A stretch of 35,502 nt of DNA from Gammaproteobacteria bacterium (GTDB lineage Bacteria > Pseudomonadota > Gammaproteobacteria > Arenicellales > UBA868), in NCBI GenBank assembly GCA_012960345.1, contig DUBL01000050.1, positions 1 to 35,502 of the forward strand, given 5' to 3'. How positions within the stretch are numbered: the first letter of the stretch is position 1; the number at the start of each line of letters is the position of its first letter. Positions 28,001 to 35,502 of this stretch are shown piece by piece. The translations under genes and the position numbers were made by a program. The notes under the pieces were generated by a model that worked only from the letters and a program-made list of their open reading frames with translations, was not told the DNA's origin and made no database searches.

Positions 28001-29673
28001 ATGCCAATGAACTTCAGATCAAGATCGCGCAGGGGGCAAAGCCCGGGGAGGGTGGGGAACTGCCAGGATCGAAAGTGGATGACACGATTTCTCGTATCCG
28101 CTATTCAACACCCGGGGTCGGGTTGATCAGTCCGCCACCCCATCATGACATTTATTCAATCGAAGATCTCGCGCAACTGATTTACGACCTCAAGAATGCG
28201 AACCCGTCGGCGCGTATTAGCGTTAAGTTGGTTGCGGAGGTTGGAGTTGGCACGATAGCAGCTGGTGTTGCCAAGGCGCACGCCGACCATATTTTGATTT
28301 CAGGTGATAGCGGTGGAACAGGCGCATCGCCACTCACCAGCATTAAGCATGCCGGTCTTCCCTGGGAGTTGGGAATTGCGGAGACTCACCAGACTTTGGT
28401 GATGAATGACCTACGCAGCCGGGTTGTGCTGCAGACCGACGGTGGCATGAAGACAGGTCGTGATGTGGTGGTTGGTGCACTCCTAGGGGCAGAGGAGATT
28501 GGTTTTTCTACCGCGCCGTTAATCGCTCTTGGGTGCATCATGATGAGAAAATGCCATCTTAATACCTGTCCTGTGGGGATTGCGACTCAGGATCCCGAAT
28601 TACGTGCGAAGTTTGCCGGTCAACCGGAAGACGTTGTTAATTATCTGTTTTTGGTTGCAGAGGATACGCGCAGTCTGATGGCAGAGTTGGGGTTTCGCGC
28701 TTTTGATGAAATGGTGGGCCGAGCTGACGTGCTGGATTCCAGCACCGCGATAAAGCATTGGAAGGCAGATGGCATCGATCTGTCACCATTATTGCTACCG
28801 GCGGCTGAACTTAATGGGACGGCCACTCAGTACTGTCAGATTAACCAGGACCACGGGTTGCAGCACAGCCTGGATCAGGTCGTGTTGCTGGAACGTTGCC
28901 GTCCTGCGCTCGACCAGGGAGAGAAAGTGTGCCTTGATTTGTCAATAAAAAATACCAACCGAGCGGTGGGCACGATGTTGGGACACGAGATCATGAAGCG
29001 ATGGGGTGAGTCAGGTTTGCCGGACAACACGATTCAGCTGCGATTTCAGGGCTCTGCAGGGCAGAGTTTCTGTGCGTGGTTGCCCCCGGGTGTGACGGCA
29101 GTGCTTGAAGGTGATGCCAATGATTATGTAGGTAAGGGGTTATCGGGCGGGCGCATTGTGACTTACCCTCCTAACAACAGCACTTTTTTGGCGCAGGACA
29201 ATATTCTGGTCGGTAATGTGGTGTTGTACGGCGCAACGGGTGGCCAAGCCTTTTTTCGAGGGCGTGCCGCCGAGCGTTTTTGTATTCGAAACAGCGGTGC
29301 ATCGGCTGTGGTTGAAGGTGTGGGTGATCATGGCTGTGAATACATGACTGGTGGTCGAGTAGTTATTCTTGGTCCCACGGGTCGCAATTTTGCCGCAGGT
29401 ATGTCCGGTGGAATCGCTTACGTGTGGGCGCCTGAACCGGATATGTTCCGGTCGCGTTGCAATTTGGAGATGGTAGAGTTAGAACGCGTTCACGACGGTG
29501 AGGATATCGCTGAGTTGGCCACGCTGTTGTCGCTACATGCCCATTATACAAATTCACCCGTTGCACTTAATCTGATCGAACAGGGAGAGGAAATCCTGTG
29601 TAATGAGTTTGTCAAAGTGATGCCGATTGACTACAAGCGCGCACTGGCTAAGCAGGCCGCTGGATCCCGGTAG
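25048..29673 (+). CDS. gltB: Glutamate synthase (NADPH) large subunit
   Basis: The large subunit transfers the amide nitrogen of glutamine to 2-oxoglutarate, giving two glutamates. Of up to 1541 residues, the class II glutamine amidotransferase domain begins at the mature N-terminal cysteine in EHDSCGVGF (C46 from this start, after a removable propeptide), with TGDGAGML nearby. The central domain, the FMN-binding synthase domain (about 880-1250) and a GXGXG beta-helix domain follow. The 3Fe-4S cysteines are C1163, C1169 and C1174 ([12 protein letters not shown]). Starts at GTG 25048, ATG 25084 or ATG 25099 are possible; none has a strong ribosome site, and all keep the propeptide cysteine. 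It lies 20 bases before gltD. Confidence 0.98.
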   Translation: MTPLPVQDVYRAMIEPLMKEHRLSDTDGAQALPRSLYDPRFEHDSCGVGFVAHIQGKRSHQIVEDANTVLINMDHRGACGSEENTGDGAGMLTALPQEFLCRVVEREIGERLPLASKFGVGMVFMPTKDAERAHCRRVIERLVKDQGQRLIGWRSVPTDADGADIGPAARRAEPVVEQLFIAAAPGLTEDAFERELYLIRKQCTRRVRDDASLEQAAFFYICSLSTQVIIYKGMLRPEQLLCYFPDLTDSTFTTHLAMVHSRFSTNTFPSWDRAQPNRFMAHNGEINTLLGNVNWMRAREGVMSSPFFKEQLSLLFPVVEPHGSDSGNFDNVLEFLLMTGRTLQESIMMLVPEAWQKHAGMDAARRAFYEYYSCLMEPWDGPASIAFTDGRYIGAVLDRNGLRPSRYYLTTDNRVIMASEVGVLPVAPEMVKEKGRLQPGRMFLIDFEQGRMIPDEELKQQFSSRHPYAKWLDRHRIDLTELTPKASAPPDHKATLLARMRTFGYTVETLQFMLLPLVKEKRDPIGSMGNDSTLACLSDQPRLIYDYFKQLFAQVTNPAIDSIREDLIMSLECYIGPEKNLLCPTEEHCHRLKVTNPILLNEELIAIREMKQEGWQATTLDITFQKDEGESGLVTTLHRICREAEAAVDAGASTLLLSDRKTSSRRVPVSALMACGAVHHHLVRTAKRTRVAIIIESAECRDVHHHCLLIGFGADGINPYLVYEVLRHALHDDLLDAMEFDHRSAIDAYRASAVKGILKVMGKMGISTLQSYKGGQIFEALGLRDEVIDLCFHMTPSRLQGAGFEVLAQELLRRHTLGFPNNEVSNGGGLHNPGEFHWRAGGERHGWSPRVIADLQTAARTNSRETYQQFSAAVNEETRKRHTLRGLFELCPERNGGPIDIEEVESASSIVKRFCTGAMSFGSISSEAHETLAIAMNRMGGRSNTGEGGEDSERFRPLPNGDSRRSAIKQVASGRFGVTAWYLTNANELQIKIAQGAKPGEGGELPGSKVDDTISRIRYSTPGVGLISPPPHHDIYSIEDLAQLIYDLKNANPSARISVKLVAEVGVGTIAAGVAKAHADHILISGDSGGTGASPLTSIKHAGLPWELGIAETHQTLVMNDLRSRVVLQTDGGMKTGRDVVVGALLGAEEIGFSTAPLIALGCIMMRKCHLNTCPVGIATQDPELRAKFAGQPEDVVNYLFLVAEDTRSLMAELGFRAFDEMVGRADVLDSSTAIKHWKADGIDLSPLLLPAAELNGTATQYCQINQDHGLQHSLDQVVLLERCRPALDQGEKVCLDLSIKNTNRAVGTMLGHEIMKRWGESGLPDNTIQLRFQGSAGQSFCAWLPPGVTAVLEGDANDYVGKGLSGGRIVTYPPNNSTFLAQDNILVGNVVLYGATGGQAFFRGRAAERFCIRNSGASAVVEGVGDHGCEYMTGGRVVILGPTGRNFAAGMSGGIAYVWAPEPDMFRSRCNLEMVELERVHDGEDIAELATLLSLHAHYTNSPVALNLIEQGEEILCNEFVKVMPIDYKRALAKQAAGSR

Positions 29674-29693
29674 TAATCAGGACAATCAACGGA

Positions 29694-31220
29694 ATGGGAA
29701 CGCCAACTGGATTCAAAGAGATTCCTCGTGTGGTGGTTCCTTACCGAGATGCAGCGATACGCGTCACGGACTACGGTGAGATTCATACCGAGGGATTGGT
29801 GGATCAACTGCAGAATCAGGGCAGCCGATGTATGGACTGTGGTGTCCCGTTTTGTCAATCGGAGACGGGTTGCCCAATCGATAACCTCATTCCGGAATGG
29901 AATGATTTGGTTTACCAGGGCCGCTGGCGCGATGCACTTGAGCGACTGCATCAAACCAACAATTTTCCCGAATTCACAGGACGCACTTGTCCGGCACCCT
30001 GCGAGGGTGCGTGTGTGCTCGGTATCATCGAGCCAGCGGTCACAATCAAGAACATAGAAAACGCAATTGTTGACCGGGGGTTCGCTGAAGGATGGATCAA
30101 AGCGGCGCCGCCGTTGATTCGCAGCCGTTACAAGGTTGCCATTGTTGGATCTGGGCCAGCTGGCCTCGCGGCAGCGGCACAGCTCAATGCCGTAGGACAT
30201 CAGGTCACGGTTTATGAGCGTGCGGATCGCATTGGAGGATTGTTGATGTACGGCATCCCCAACATGAAACTTGAAAAGCAGGTGGTTGATCGCCGGGTTG
30301 CATTGCTGCGAGAAGAAGGAGTTGTATTTGAAACACGTACCCAAGTGGGCCCGCAAGAGCCATTTGCCAACGGGCACATTGGACAGATCATGGAGGCGGA
30401 TGGTGAGTCGCTCCGGTATCGGGATCCCGAGAAATTACTGAAATCTCACGACGCTCTGTTACTTGCGACTGGAGCGACGATGCCTCGCGATTTGTCCGTG
30501 CCGGGTAGAGAGCTATCCGGAATTCATTTAGCAATGGATTTCCTGACTCGAAATACGAAAAGTCTTCTGGATTCGAATCTGCAAGACGGAAAATTTATCA
30601 GTGGAGCGGACAAACATGTGGTGGTCATCGGAGGTGGTGATACCGGTGCGGACTGCATCGGGACTGCATTGCGCCACCGGTGCAAGAGTCTAGTTAATTT
30701 CGAGTTGCTTAATTGCCCTCCGGAAAAACGAAATTCCAGTAACCCGTGGCCGCAATGGCCATTGATTTTTCGCGTGGACTATTCTCATGCGGAGTTCGCG
30801 CATCGATTTGGCGAAGATCCAAGAGTTTATGCTGTACTGACAAAGAAGCTTATAGACGATGGCAATGGGTGCGTCAGTGGAATACAGACAGTTGAACTCG
30901 ACTGGTCGGTGCCAGGGTCAGATACACCTTTTAGCGAAATACCAGGTACGGAAAAAGTGTGGCCATGCGACCTGGTTCTTTTATCAATGGGGTTTGTTGG
31001 GCCGGAGAGGTCGATTTCAAATCTGTTGCGTGTGGGGCACGATGAGCGGGGAAATTACGATGCACCGTATGGCCAATTTCTTACCGCTCGCTCCGGTGTG
31101 TTCGCTGCCGGGGATTGCCGTCGAGGACAGTCTCTGGTGGTGTGGGCAATTAATGAAGGACGCAGCGCGGCAAGTGCCGTTGATCAATATTTGAGCGGTG
31201 CTCAAGGTAATGTGGCGTGA
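29694..31220 (+). CDS. gltD: Glutamate synthase (NADPH) small subunit
   Basis: The small subunit oxidises NADPH and passes electrons through FAD and iron-sulphur clusters to GltB. The N-terminal part carries the cysteine clusters [17 protein letters not shown] and [14 protein letters not shown]. The FAD-binding Rossmann motif [17 protein letters not shown] is at about 147-163, and the NADPH-binding motif [15 protein letters not shown] is near 310. [20 protein letters not shown] near the C-terminus closes the FAD site. The length of 508 residues is normal. Its stop overlaps the pyrF GTG (GTGA). Confidence 0.98.
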   Translation: MGTPTGFKEIPRVVVPYRDAAIRVTDYGEIHTEGLVDQLQNQGSRCMDCGVPFCQSETGCPIDNLIPEWNDLVYQGRWRDALERLHQTNNFPEFTGRTCPAPCEGACVLGIIEPAVTIKNIENAIVDRGFAEGWIKAAPPLIRSRYKVAIVGSGPAGLAAAAQLNAVGHQVTVYERADRIGGLLMYGIPNMKLEKQVVDRRVALLREEGVVFETRTQVGPQEPFANGHIGQIMEADGESLRYRDPEKLLKSHDALLLATGATMPRDLSVPGRELSGIHLAMDFLTRNTKSLLDSNLQDGKFISGADKHVVVIGGGDTGADCIGTALRHRCKSLVNFELLNCPPEKRNSSNPWPQWPLIFRVDYSHAEFAHRFGEDPRVYAVLTKKLIDDGNGCVSGIQTVELDWSVPGSDTPFSEIPGTEKVWPCDLVLLSMGFVGPERSISNLLRVGHDERGNYDAPYGQFLTARSGVFAAGDCRRGQSLVVWAINEGRSAASAVDQYLSGAQGNVA

Positions 31221-31930
31221 AAGCAATCATCGATAACCAACGACTCATCGTTGCCTTGGATTTTCCATCGACTGATGATGCGCGACGATTAGTGGCGCAA
31301 CTCGATAATAGTGTCAACTTCTACAAAGTTGGCCTGGAGCTTTTCATGGCCGGGGGATATTTCGAGTTTGTCGATGAACTCGCGGCGGCCGGCAAACAGG
31401 TTTTTGTCGATCTAAAGTTTTTTGATGTTCCAGCGACAGTGGGTCGTGCCGTGGAACGGCTCCAACATCGCAACATTAGCTTCGTTACGGTGCATGGCAA
31501 TGACGGTATTATGCAGGCGGCGGCTGCTTCTAAGGGGGATCTTAAGATTCTCGCGGTAACGGTGTTAACTAGCATTGATCGAGGGGATCTTGATGACCTT
31601 GGGTTTCAGTGTGATGTCGAGGAGCTAGTTCTGTCCCGAGCCCGGCGCGCTATCCATTGTGGGTGTGATGGTGTGGTCGCATCTGGACATGAGGCGGCCC
31701 GGTTGCGGGACGAATTGGGTGATCGGTTAATGATTGTTATTCCAGGTATTCGACCAGTCGAGAACATTGATGATCAAAAGAGAACGGTTACGGTCGAGGA
31801 CGCCTTTTCTCACGGAGCGGATTACATCGTAGTGGGTCGACCGATTCGGGATGCTGATAATCCACGCAAAGTTGCCGAGACGATACAGCGGGAGATAGCC
31901 AGCGCGCTAATGTCGGCACGTCCATCGTGA
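31217..31930 (+). CDS. pyrF: Orotidine 5'-phosphate decarboxylase
   Basis: This enzyme makes UMP from OMP, the last step of de novo pyrimidine synthesis. The 237 residues carry D15 (VALDF), K37 (FYKVG), the catalytic array D65-x-K67-x-x-D70 in VDLKFFDVP, the phosphate-binding VIPGIRP (184-190), and VVGRPI near 206-211. Start (GTG) and stop both overlap neighbouring genes by four bases as GTGA, so it is tightly built into the gltD-pyrF-hemE run. That position is not the usual one; in Pseudomonas hemE follows gltD directly. Confidence 0.97.
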   Translation: MKAIIDNQRLIVALDFPSTDDARRLVAQLDNSVNFYKVGLELFMAGGYFEFVDELAAAGKQVFVDLKFFDVPATVGRAVERLQHRNISFVTVHGNDGIMQAAAASKGDLKILAVTVLTSIDRGDLDDLGFQCDVEELVLSRARRAIHCGCDGVVASGHEAARLRDELGDRLMIVIPGIRPVENIDDQKRTVTVEDAFSHGADYIVVGRPIRDADNPRKVAETIQREIASALMSARPS

Positions 31931-32976
31931 AAGATCGACTACTGCGCGCGCTAAAGCGTCAACCCGTCGATCGTACACCAGTGTGGGTAATGCGCCAGGC
32001 AGGGCGGTACTTGCCGGAATACCGCGCGGTGCGTGAACAGGCGGGCAGTTTTCTCAACTTGTGTCAGAACCCAGAACTTGCTTGCGAGGTGACACTGCAG
32101 CCGTTACGTCGGTTCGGTCTTGATGGGGCTATTCTTTTTTCCGATATTTTGACTATCCCGGATGCTATGGGTTTGGGTCTAACTGTTAACGAAGGAGAGG
32201 GGCCACGCTTTGCTAGGCCGATTCGACGCGTTAGCCAGATCGATGGATTAACAGTGCCCGATGCAGAAACTGACATTGGTTATGTATTGGAAGCGGTCCG
32301 TTTGATTCGACAACAGCTTGCCGGGACAGTTCCGCTGATTGGGTTCGCAGGGAGCCCGTGGACGTTGGCTACCTATATGATTGAAGGGGAAAGTAGCCGG
32401 GATTTCCGCCATAGCAAAGGGTTGCTGCACACAGAGCCAGGCCGCATGCACCAGTTGCTTGAGGTTTTGACCGAAGCGGTGAGTGGCTACCTTCATGCAC
32501 AGATAGTGGCTGGTGTTCAGGCGGTGATGATTTTTGACACTTGGGGTGGAACACTGGCACACGCCGACTATCAAGAGTTTTCACTGGCCTATTTGAGTCG
32601 GATTGTCGCTACACTGCAGGCTGAACTTGGAGCCGATATCGTACCGATTATTCTTTTCACCAAAGGTGGTGGCCAGTGGCTGTCTGAGATTGCTGATTCG
32701 GGCTGTGATGCCATCGGCATTGACTGGACGCAGTCATTGTTTAGGGCACGTCAACTGGTGTCCGATCGTGTTGCCTTGCAGGGCAATCTCGATCCGGCGG
32801 TTCTCCGAGCTCCGCCAGACACGATTCGAAGAGAAGTTAAGCGTGTGCTGGCTGATTATGGCCCTGGCCCGGGCCACATATTTAATCTAGGCCACGGAAT
32901 CACCCCAGATATTGACCCAGATCATATGGCTGTGATGGTCGATGCAGTGCAGGAATTTGGTCAAAGCACAGTGTGA
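31927..32976 (+). CDS. hemE: Uroporphyrinogen decarboxylase
   Basis: This enzyme decarboxylates the four acetate side chains of uroporphyrinogen III to form coproporphyrinogen III in haem synthesis. The 349 residues begin with the signature [16 protein letters not shown] (R23, R27) and include the catalytic aspartate D73 in [26 protein letters not shown], and the C-terminal [16 protein letters not shown]. The GTG start overlaps the pyrF stop. It ends the operon; a 106-base gap precedes lpxD. Confidence 0.98.
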   Translation: MKDRLLRALKRQPVDRTPVWVMRQAGRYLPEYRAVREQAGSFLNLCQNPELACEVTLQPLRRFGLDGAILFSDILTIPDAMGLGLTVNEGEGPRFARPIRRVSQIDGLTVPDAETDIGYVLEAVRLIRQQLAGTVPLIGFAGSPWTLATYMIEGESSRDFRHSKGLLHTEPGRMHQLLEVLTEAVSGYLHAQIVAGVQAVMIFDTWGGTLAHADYQEFSLAYLSRIVATLQAELGADIVPIILFTKGGGQWLSEIADSGCDAIGIDWTQSLFRARQLVSDRVALQGNLDPAVLRAPPDTIRREVKRVLADYGPGPGHIFNLGHGITPDIDPDHMAVMVDAVQEFGQSTV

Positions 32977-33082
32977 TTGTCAGCCGCATGGGTCAGTGAT
33001 TAATTGCAATTGAGTAGGTTTCGATGATGCGGATACGCTCTTGGTGTACCCTAGCGTGGGTTGCGGCGTGGTGTGAAAAAGG

Positions 33083-34081
33083 ATGAAACTGCAGGAAATC
33101 GCAAGGCGGGTCAACGGGTATTGCCGAGGTGAGGGAGGAGTTGAGATTACCGGGTTAGCGACCCTCGCTAATGCCGAACCTCACCAGCTTTCTTTTTTTG
33201 TTAATTCTCGGCTAAGAGATTGCCTCCAATCGACTCGCGCGGGAGGGGTAATACTGCGGGACGAGGACGTACGCACGTACGGTGGACCCGTAGTAATTTG
33301 TGAGAACCCTTACCTCGCTTATGCACAGGTCGCTGGTTTATTTGATCAAACACCGGTGCCTCAGCCAGGGTGTCATTCGTCTGCGGTGATAGCGCCGGAT
33401 GCAGTGGTTGATGCTACAGCACACGTGGGACCAAACGTAGTTGTTGAGGCGGGTGCATGCCTGGAAGCGGGTGTTGTCATTGGGCCAGGTTCTGTCATCG
33501 GGGAAAATGTCCTAATTGGTCAGTCGTCTCGCCTGTATGCTAACGTCACGATATATCACGGAGTCAAAATCGGCCGTCGTTGCGTCATCCAAGGGGGTGC
33601 AGTGTTGGGTGGCGACGGGTTTGGAAACGCCAAAGACAAAGGTCAGTGGATCCGTATCCCGCAGCTTGGAGCGTTGATCATCGGCGATGATGTTCAGATC
33701 GGCGCGAACACCGCGATCGATCGAGGCAGTATTGAGGACACGCGAGTGGGTAATGGCGTGGTGATCGACAATCTGGTGCAAATTGCTCACAACTGTCAGA
33801 TTGGTGATCACACCGCGATTGCTGGGTGTGTCGGAATTGCCGGCAGCGTAGTTATTGGTCGACGCTGCACTTTGGCAGGTGCCGCTCGCGTCGCTGACAA
33901 TGTTTCGATTGTCGATGATGTCCACTTGACTGTGTCGACAATAGTCACGGCTTCTATTAATAAACCCGGATCCTATTCTTCTGGTATGCCACAAATGGCC
34001 AGTCGTGACTGGTGGCGTAACGTTGCGCGATTTCGCAGGCTAGATGACGTTGTCCGTCGCCTCCGACGATTGGAAAAATAA
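33083..34081 (+). CDS. lpxD: UDP-3-O-(3-hydroxyacyl)glucosamine N-acyltransferase LpxD
   Basis: LpxD adds the second 3-hydroxyacyl chain, from acyl-ACP, in lipid A synthesis. The 332 residues have an N-terminal uridine-binding domain (about 1-100, LSFFVNSRLRDCLQST), a left-handed beta-helix of hexapeptide repeats (about 102-290) with catalytic H236 in QIAHNCQIGDH, and a C-terminal helical tail (RRLDDVVRRLRRLEK). GGDGFGNAKDKGQWIRIPQ matches the family's acyl-binding loop. It is not flanked by bamA, skp, fabZ, lpxA or lpxB, so it may be either the sole relocated LpxD or a second copy. Confidence 0.95.
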   Translation: MKLQEIARRVNGYCRGEGGVEITGLATLANAEPHQLSFFVNSRLRDCLQSTRAGGVILRDEDVRTYGGPVVICENPYLAYAQVAGLFDQTPVPQPGCHSSAVIAPDAVVDATAHVGPNVVVEAGACLEAGVVIGPGSVIGENVLIGQSSRLYANVTIYHGVKIGRRCVIQGGAVLGGDGFGNAKDKGQWIRIPQLGALIIGDDVQIGANTAIDRGSIEDTRVGNGVVIDNLVQIAHNCQIGDHTAIAGCVGIAGSVVIGRRCTLAGAARVADNVSIVDDVHLTVSTIVTASINKPGSYSSGMPQMASRDWWRNVARFRRLDDVVRRLRRLEK

Positions 34082-34093
34082 GCGGGTGTTCGA

Positions 34094-34771
34094 GTGCTGA
34101 CGGATTCACCGGCGCATGGTGTCCGTGCCCGCGATGCGGCGACGCTGATCATCGTACGGGGCTACGCACCCAAACGGGCCATCCTGTTCGGACAGCGGTC
34201 TGCTGTAGCTCGTTTTATGCCGGGTCGTTATGTGTTTCCTGGTGGCGCTGTGGCACCGGGTGACGGGACTATGGCTATTGCCACTCCACTTGATCGTGCC
34301 TGTGTCCGGTCTATGGGGGTTGGCGGGTCTTCGTGTCGAGCTGCTCGATTGGCTCTGGCCGCGGTGCGAGAGACTTATGAAGAGACAGGCCTGATGTTGG
34401 GGCTGCCCGGCCGGACCACCGCGGGTAGCCATTCTTCGTCCTGGCGCCGTTTCAGTGACGAAGGGTTACTTCCAAGTCTTAAGTCGCTCCGCTATGTGGG
34501 TCGGGCGATTACGCCAACCTTTTCAAAAATCCGCTACCACGCGCGTTTTTTTCTTGCTTCGGCGGAACATGTACGAGGAGAGATCGCCGGTGATGGAGAG
34601 CTTGATAACGTACGGTGGATCGATGAGTGCGAAACCCAGGGATTGCAGATGGCTGACGTGACGCGCTTTATGCTCGATAGAGCTTTGGCGCTCACAGACG
34701 GGGCAGTTCCCGAGTTGCCTGCACCGGTTTTTTCCTGGCGTCGAAACAAGCGGTCTGTTGTCTGGCGTTGA
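34094..34771 (+). CDS. Nudix hydrolase, NUDT19-like
   Basis: This is a predicted pyrophosphohydrolase of 225 residues. The Nudix elements are FPGGAVAPGD (about 48-57) and, after an insertion of about 30 residues, AAVRETYEETGL with the metal-binding REtyEEtG core. The long spacer between the two halves is typical of the NUDT19/CoA-diphosphatase-like branch. The substrate is not determinable. The start is a GTG at 34094, twelve bases after lpxD, so the two are probably cotranscribed. It converges on the MBL-fold gene with only three bases between stops. A Nudix gene next to such an MBL gene is a common pairing. Confidence 0.85.
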   Translation: MLTDSPAHGVRARDAATLIIVRGYAPKRAILFGQRSAVARFMPGRYVFPGGAVAPGDGTMAIATPLDRACVRSMGVGGSSCRAARLALAAVRETYEETGLMLGLPGRTTAGSHSSSWRRFSDEGLLPSLKSLRYVGRAITPTFSKIRYHARFFLASAEHVRGEIAGDGELDNVRWIDECETQGLQMADVTRFMLDRALALTDGAVPELPAPVFSWRRNKRSVVWR

Positions 34772-34774
34772 TGT

Positions 34775-35502
34775 TTAAGGGTGGGTTAGTGTGAACTGTG
34801 AGTTCAGATCAGGTTGACTGTCACAGCTAACTTTTCCCAAATCATGTAGGTGAATCAGCGAAGCCAGTGTCGAGCGTCCGGCAGCACCCGTCAATCGTGT
34901 GTCAAGTCCCTGATACAGTGCGGCAACAAGTTCTGGCACGGTTTGTGGTGTTCTTGTTAACTGTTGGATGATTTGCTGTATGCGTTCTTGTCGGTGCCGA
35001 ATCAATGAATGCACGTAGGGTAGCGGCTCGCGTAATGGAGGGCCATGGGTTGGCCAATAGATGGGTTCGATTCGCCTTGTCAGTTTTTTGAGGCTTGTGA
35101 TGTAGTCGGTCATGTTGCCGTCGGGCGGAATCACCACGGTGGTTGACCAGGCCATTATGTGATCCCCAGTAAAAAGTGCCGATGGATTTTCCAGGGCAAA
35201 GCACAGGTGATTGCTGGTGTGTCCAGGTGTGTGGACACACTCAACGCGCCAGCCCAGTCCGTTAATGACATCGCCATGTGCACAGCGGACATCGGGCACA
35301 AAATCCAGGTCAGCCCCTTCCTCAACCGATTCAGACTCTCCCTTGGTCATTTGGCCATGTGGGCCGAACCCGTAGGTTAGGGCACCAGTATGGGATTTCA
35401 GCTCCCGCGCCGCCGGTGAGTGGTCGAGATGACAGTGGGTAACCAAGATATGGGTGACAGTTTCTGCCGAAAGTCCTTCAATCAGGGCCTGAATATGGTC
35501 CG
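34775..35502 (-). CDS. Metallo-beta-lactamase-fold hydrolase, 5' end outside window
   Basis: This protein has an MBL fold resembling the LACTB2/glyoxalase II group. Visible metal-binding motifs are THCHLDH, HTPGHTSNH, TGDHIM and a late WPTHGPP. The C-terminal part is a winged-helix-like tail (VPELVAALYQGLDTRL onward), typical of LACTB2-like proteins. The frame stays open to the last base of the window. Its first visible residues (about DHIQALIEGLSAETVTHIL) lead directly into the catalytic motif, so the gene begins beyond the right edge and the N-terminal part is missing. Substrate unknown; LACTB2 relatives include endoribonucleases. Confidence 0.88.
   Translation of the reverse strand, partial: DHIQALIEGLSAETVTHILVTHCHLDHSPAARELKSHTGALTYGFGPHGQMTKGESESVEEGADLDFVPDVRCAHGDVINGLGWRVECVHTPGHTSNHLCFALENPSALFTGDHIMAWSTTVVIPPDGNMTDYITSLKKLTRRIEPIYWPTHGPPLREPLPYVHSLIRHRQERIQQIIQQLTRTPQTVPELVAALYQGLDTRLTGAAGRSTLASLIHLHDLGKVSCDSQPDLNSQFTLTHP

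Noticed and set aside
34775-35446. MBL-fold gene as a complete 223-residue protein starting at 35446
   Set aside because: That start is a TTG two codons before the catalytic THCHLDH motif, and the frame continues open to the window edge, so the gene is truncated by the window.
1-35502. Mobile element, CRISPR array, tRNA or rRNA
   Set aside because: No transposase or integrase-like protein, no regularly spaced repeats, and no tRNA- or rRNA-like sequence was seen; gaps are short and the gene order is conserved housekeeping.

Overview
The window is chromosomal housekeeping DNA from a Gram-negative proteobacterium, most likely an uncultured gammaproteobacterium. The evidence is gene content and order. 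A def-fmt-rsmB-DUF4390 block leads into an ntrY/ntrX-like two-component pair and trkA-trkH. A divergent LysM-dprA-topA block follows. A class A PBP gene (mrcA/ponA) diverges from pilMNOPQ-aroK-aroB, and gltB-gltD with pyrF and hemE come next. The Gram-negative markers are a secretin (PilQ), a lipoprotein (PilP) and LpxD. I see no insertion sequence, phage gene, CRISPR array, tRNA or rRNA. Coding density is very high, many starts and stops overlap (GTGA, TGATG, TAATG), and no gap exceeds about 250 bases.

Layout: (1) 106-10047, minus strand, transcribed def > fmt > rsmB > DUF4390 > ntrY-like > ntrX-like > trkA > trkH. This is protein N-terminal processing and translation initiation, rRNA methylation, an envelope-anchored sensor kinase with its regulator, and potassium uptake. 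(2) 10190-15219, plus strand: a secreted LysM protein, dprA (natural transformation) and topA. (3) 15253-17628, minus strand: penicillin-binding protein 1A. (4) 17866-23140, plus strand: pilM-pilN-pilO-pilP-pilQ, the alignment subcomplex and secretin of the type IV pilus. (5) 23232-24832: aroK-aroB (shikimate pathway). (6) 25048-32976: gltB-gltD (glutamate synthase), pyrF and hemE. (7) 33083-34771: an isolated lpxD and a Nudix hydrolase. (8) 34775-35502, minus strand: a metallo-beta-lactamase-fold hydrolase running off the end.

Type IV pilus assembly genes and dprA lie close together, which is compatible with natural transformation. A well-positioned CRP-like operator sits over the promoter that should drive lysM-dprA. 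The ntrX-like regulator has lost the sigma-54-contacting loop, so the NtrY/NtrX pair probably does not work as a classical sigma-54 activation system.

No wholly new multi-gene system is evident. The best leads are small-scale: the missing GAFTGA loop, a probable CTG start for the DUF4390 gene, an apparent frame break at the start of dprA and another at the left edge, a structured leader before gltB, the CRP-type promoter before lysM-dprA, and an lpxD outside the usual lpx cluster.
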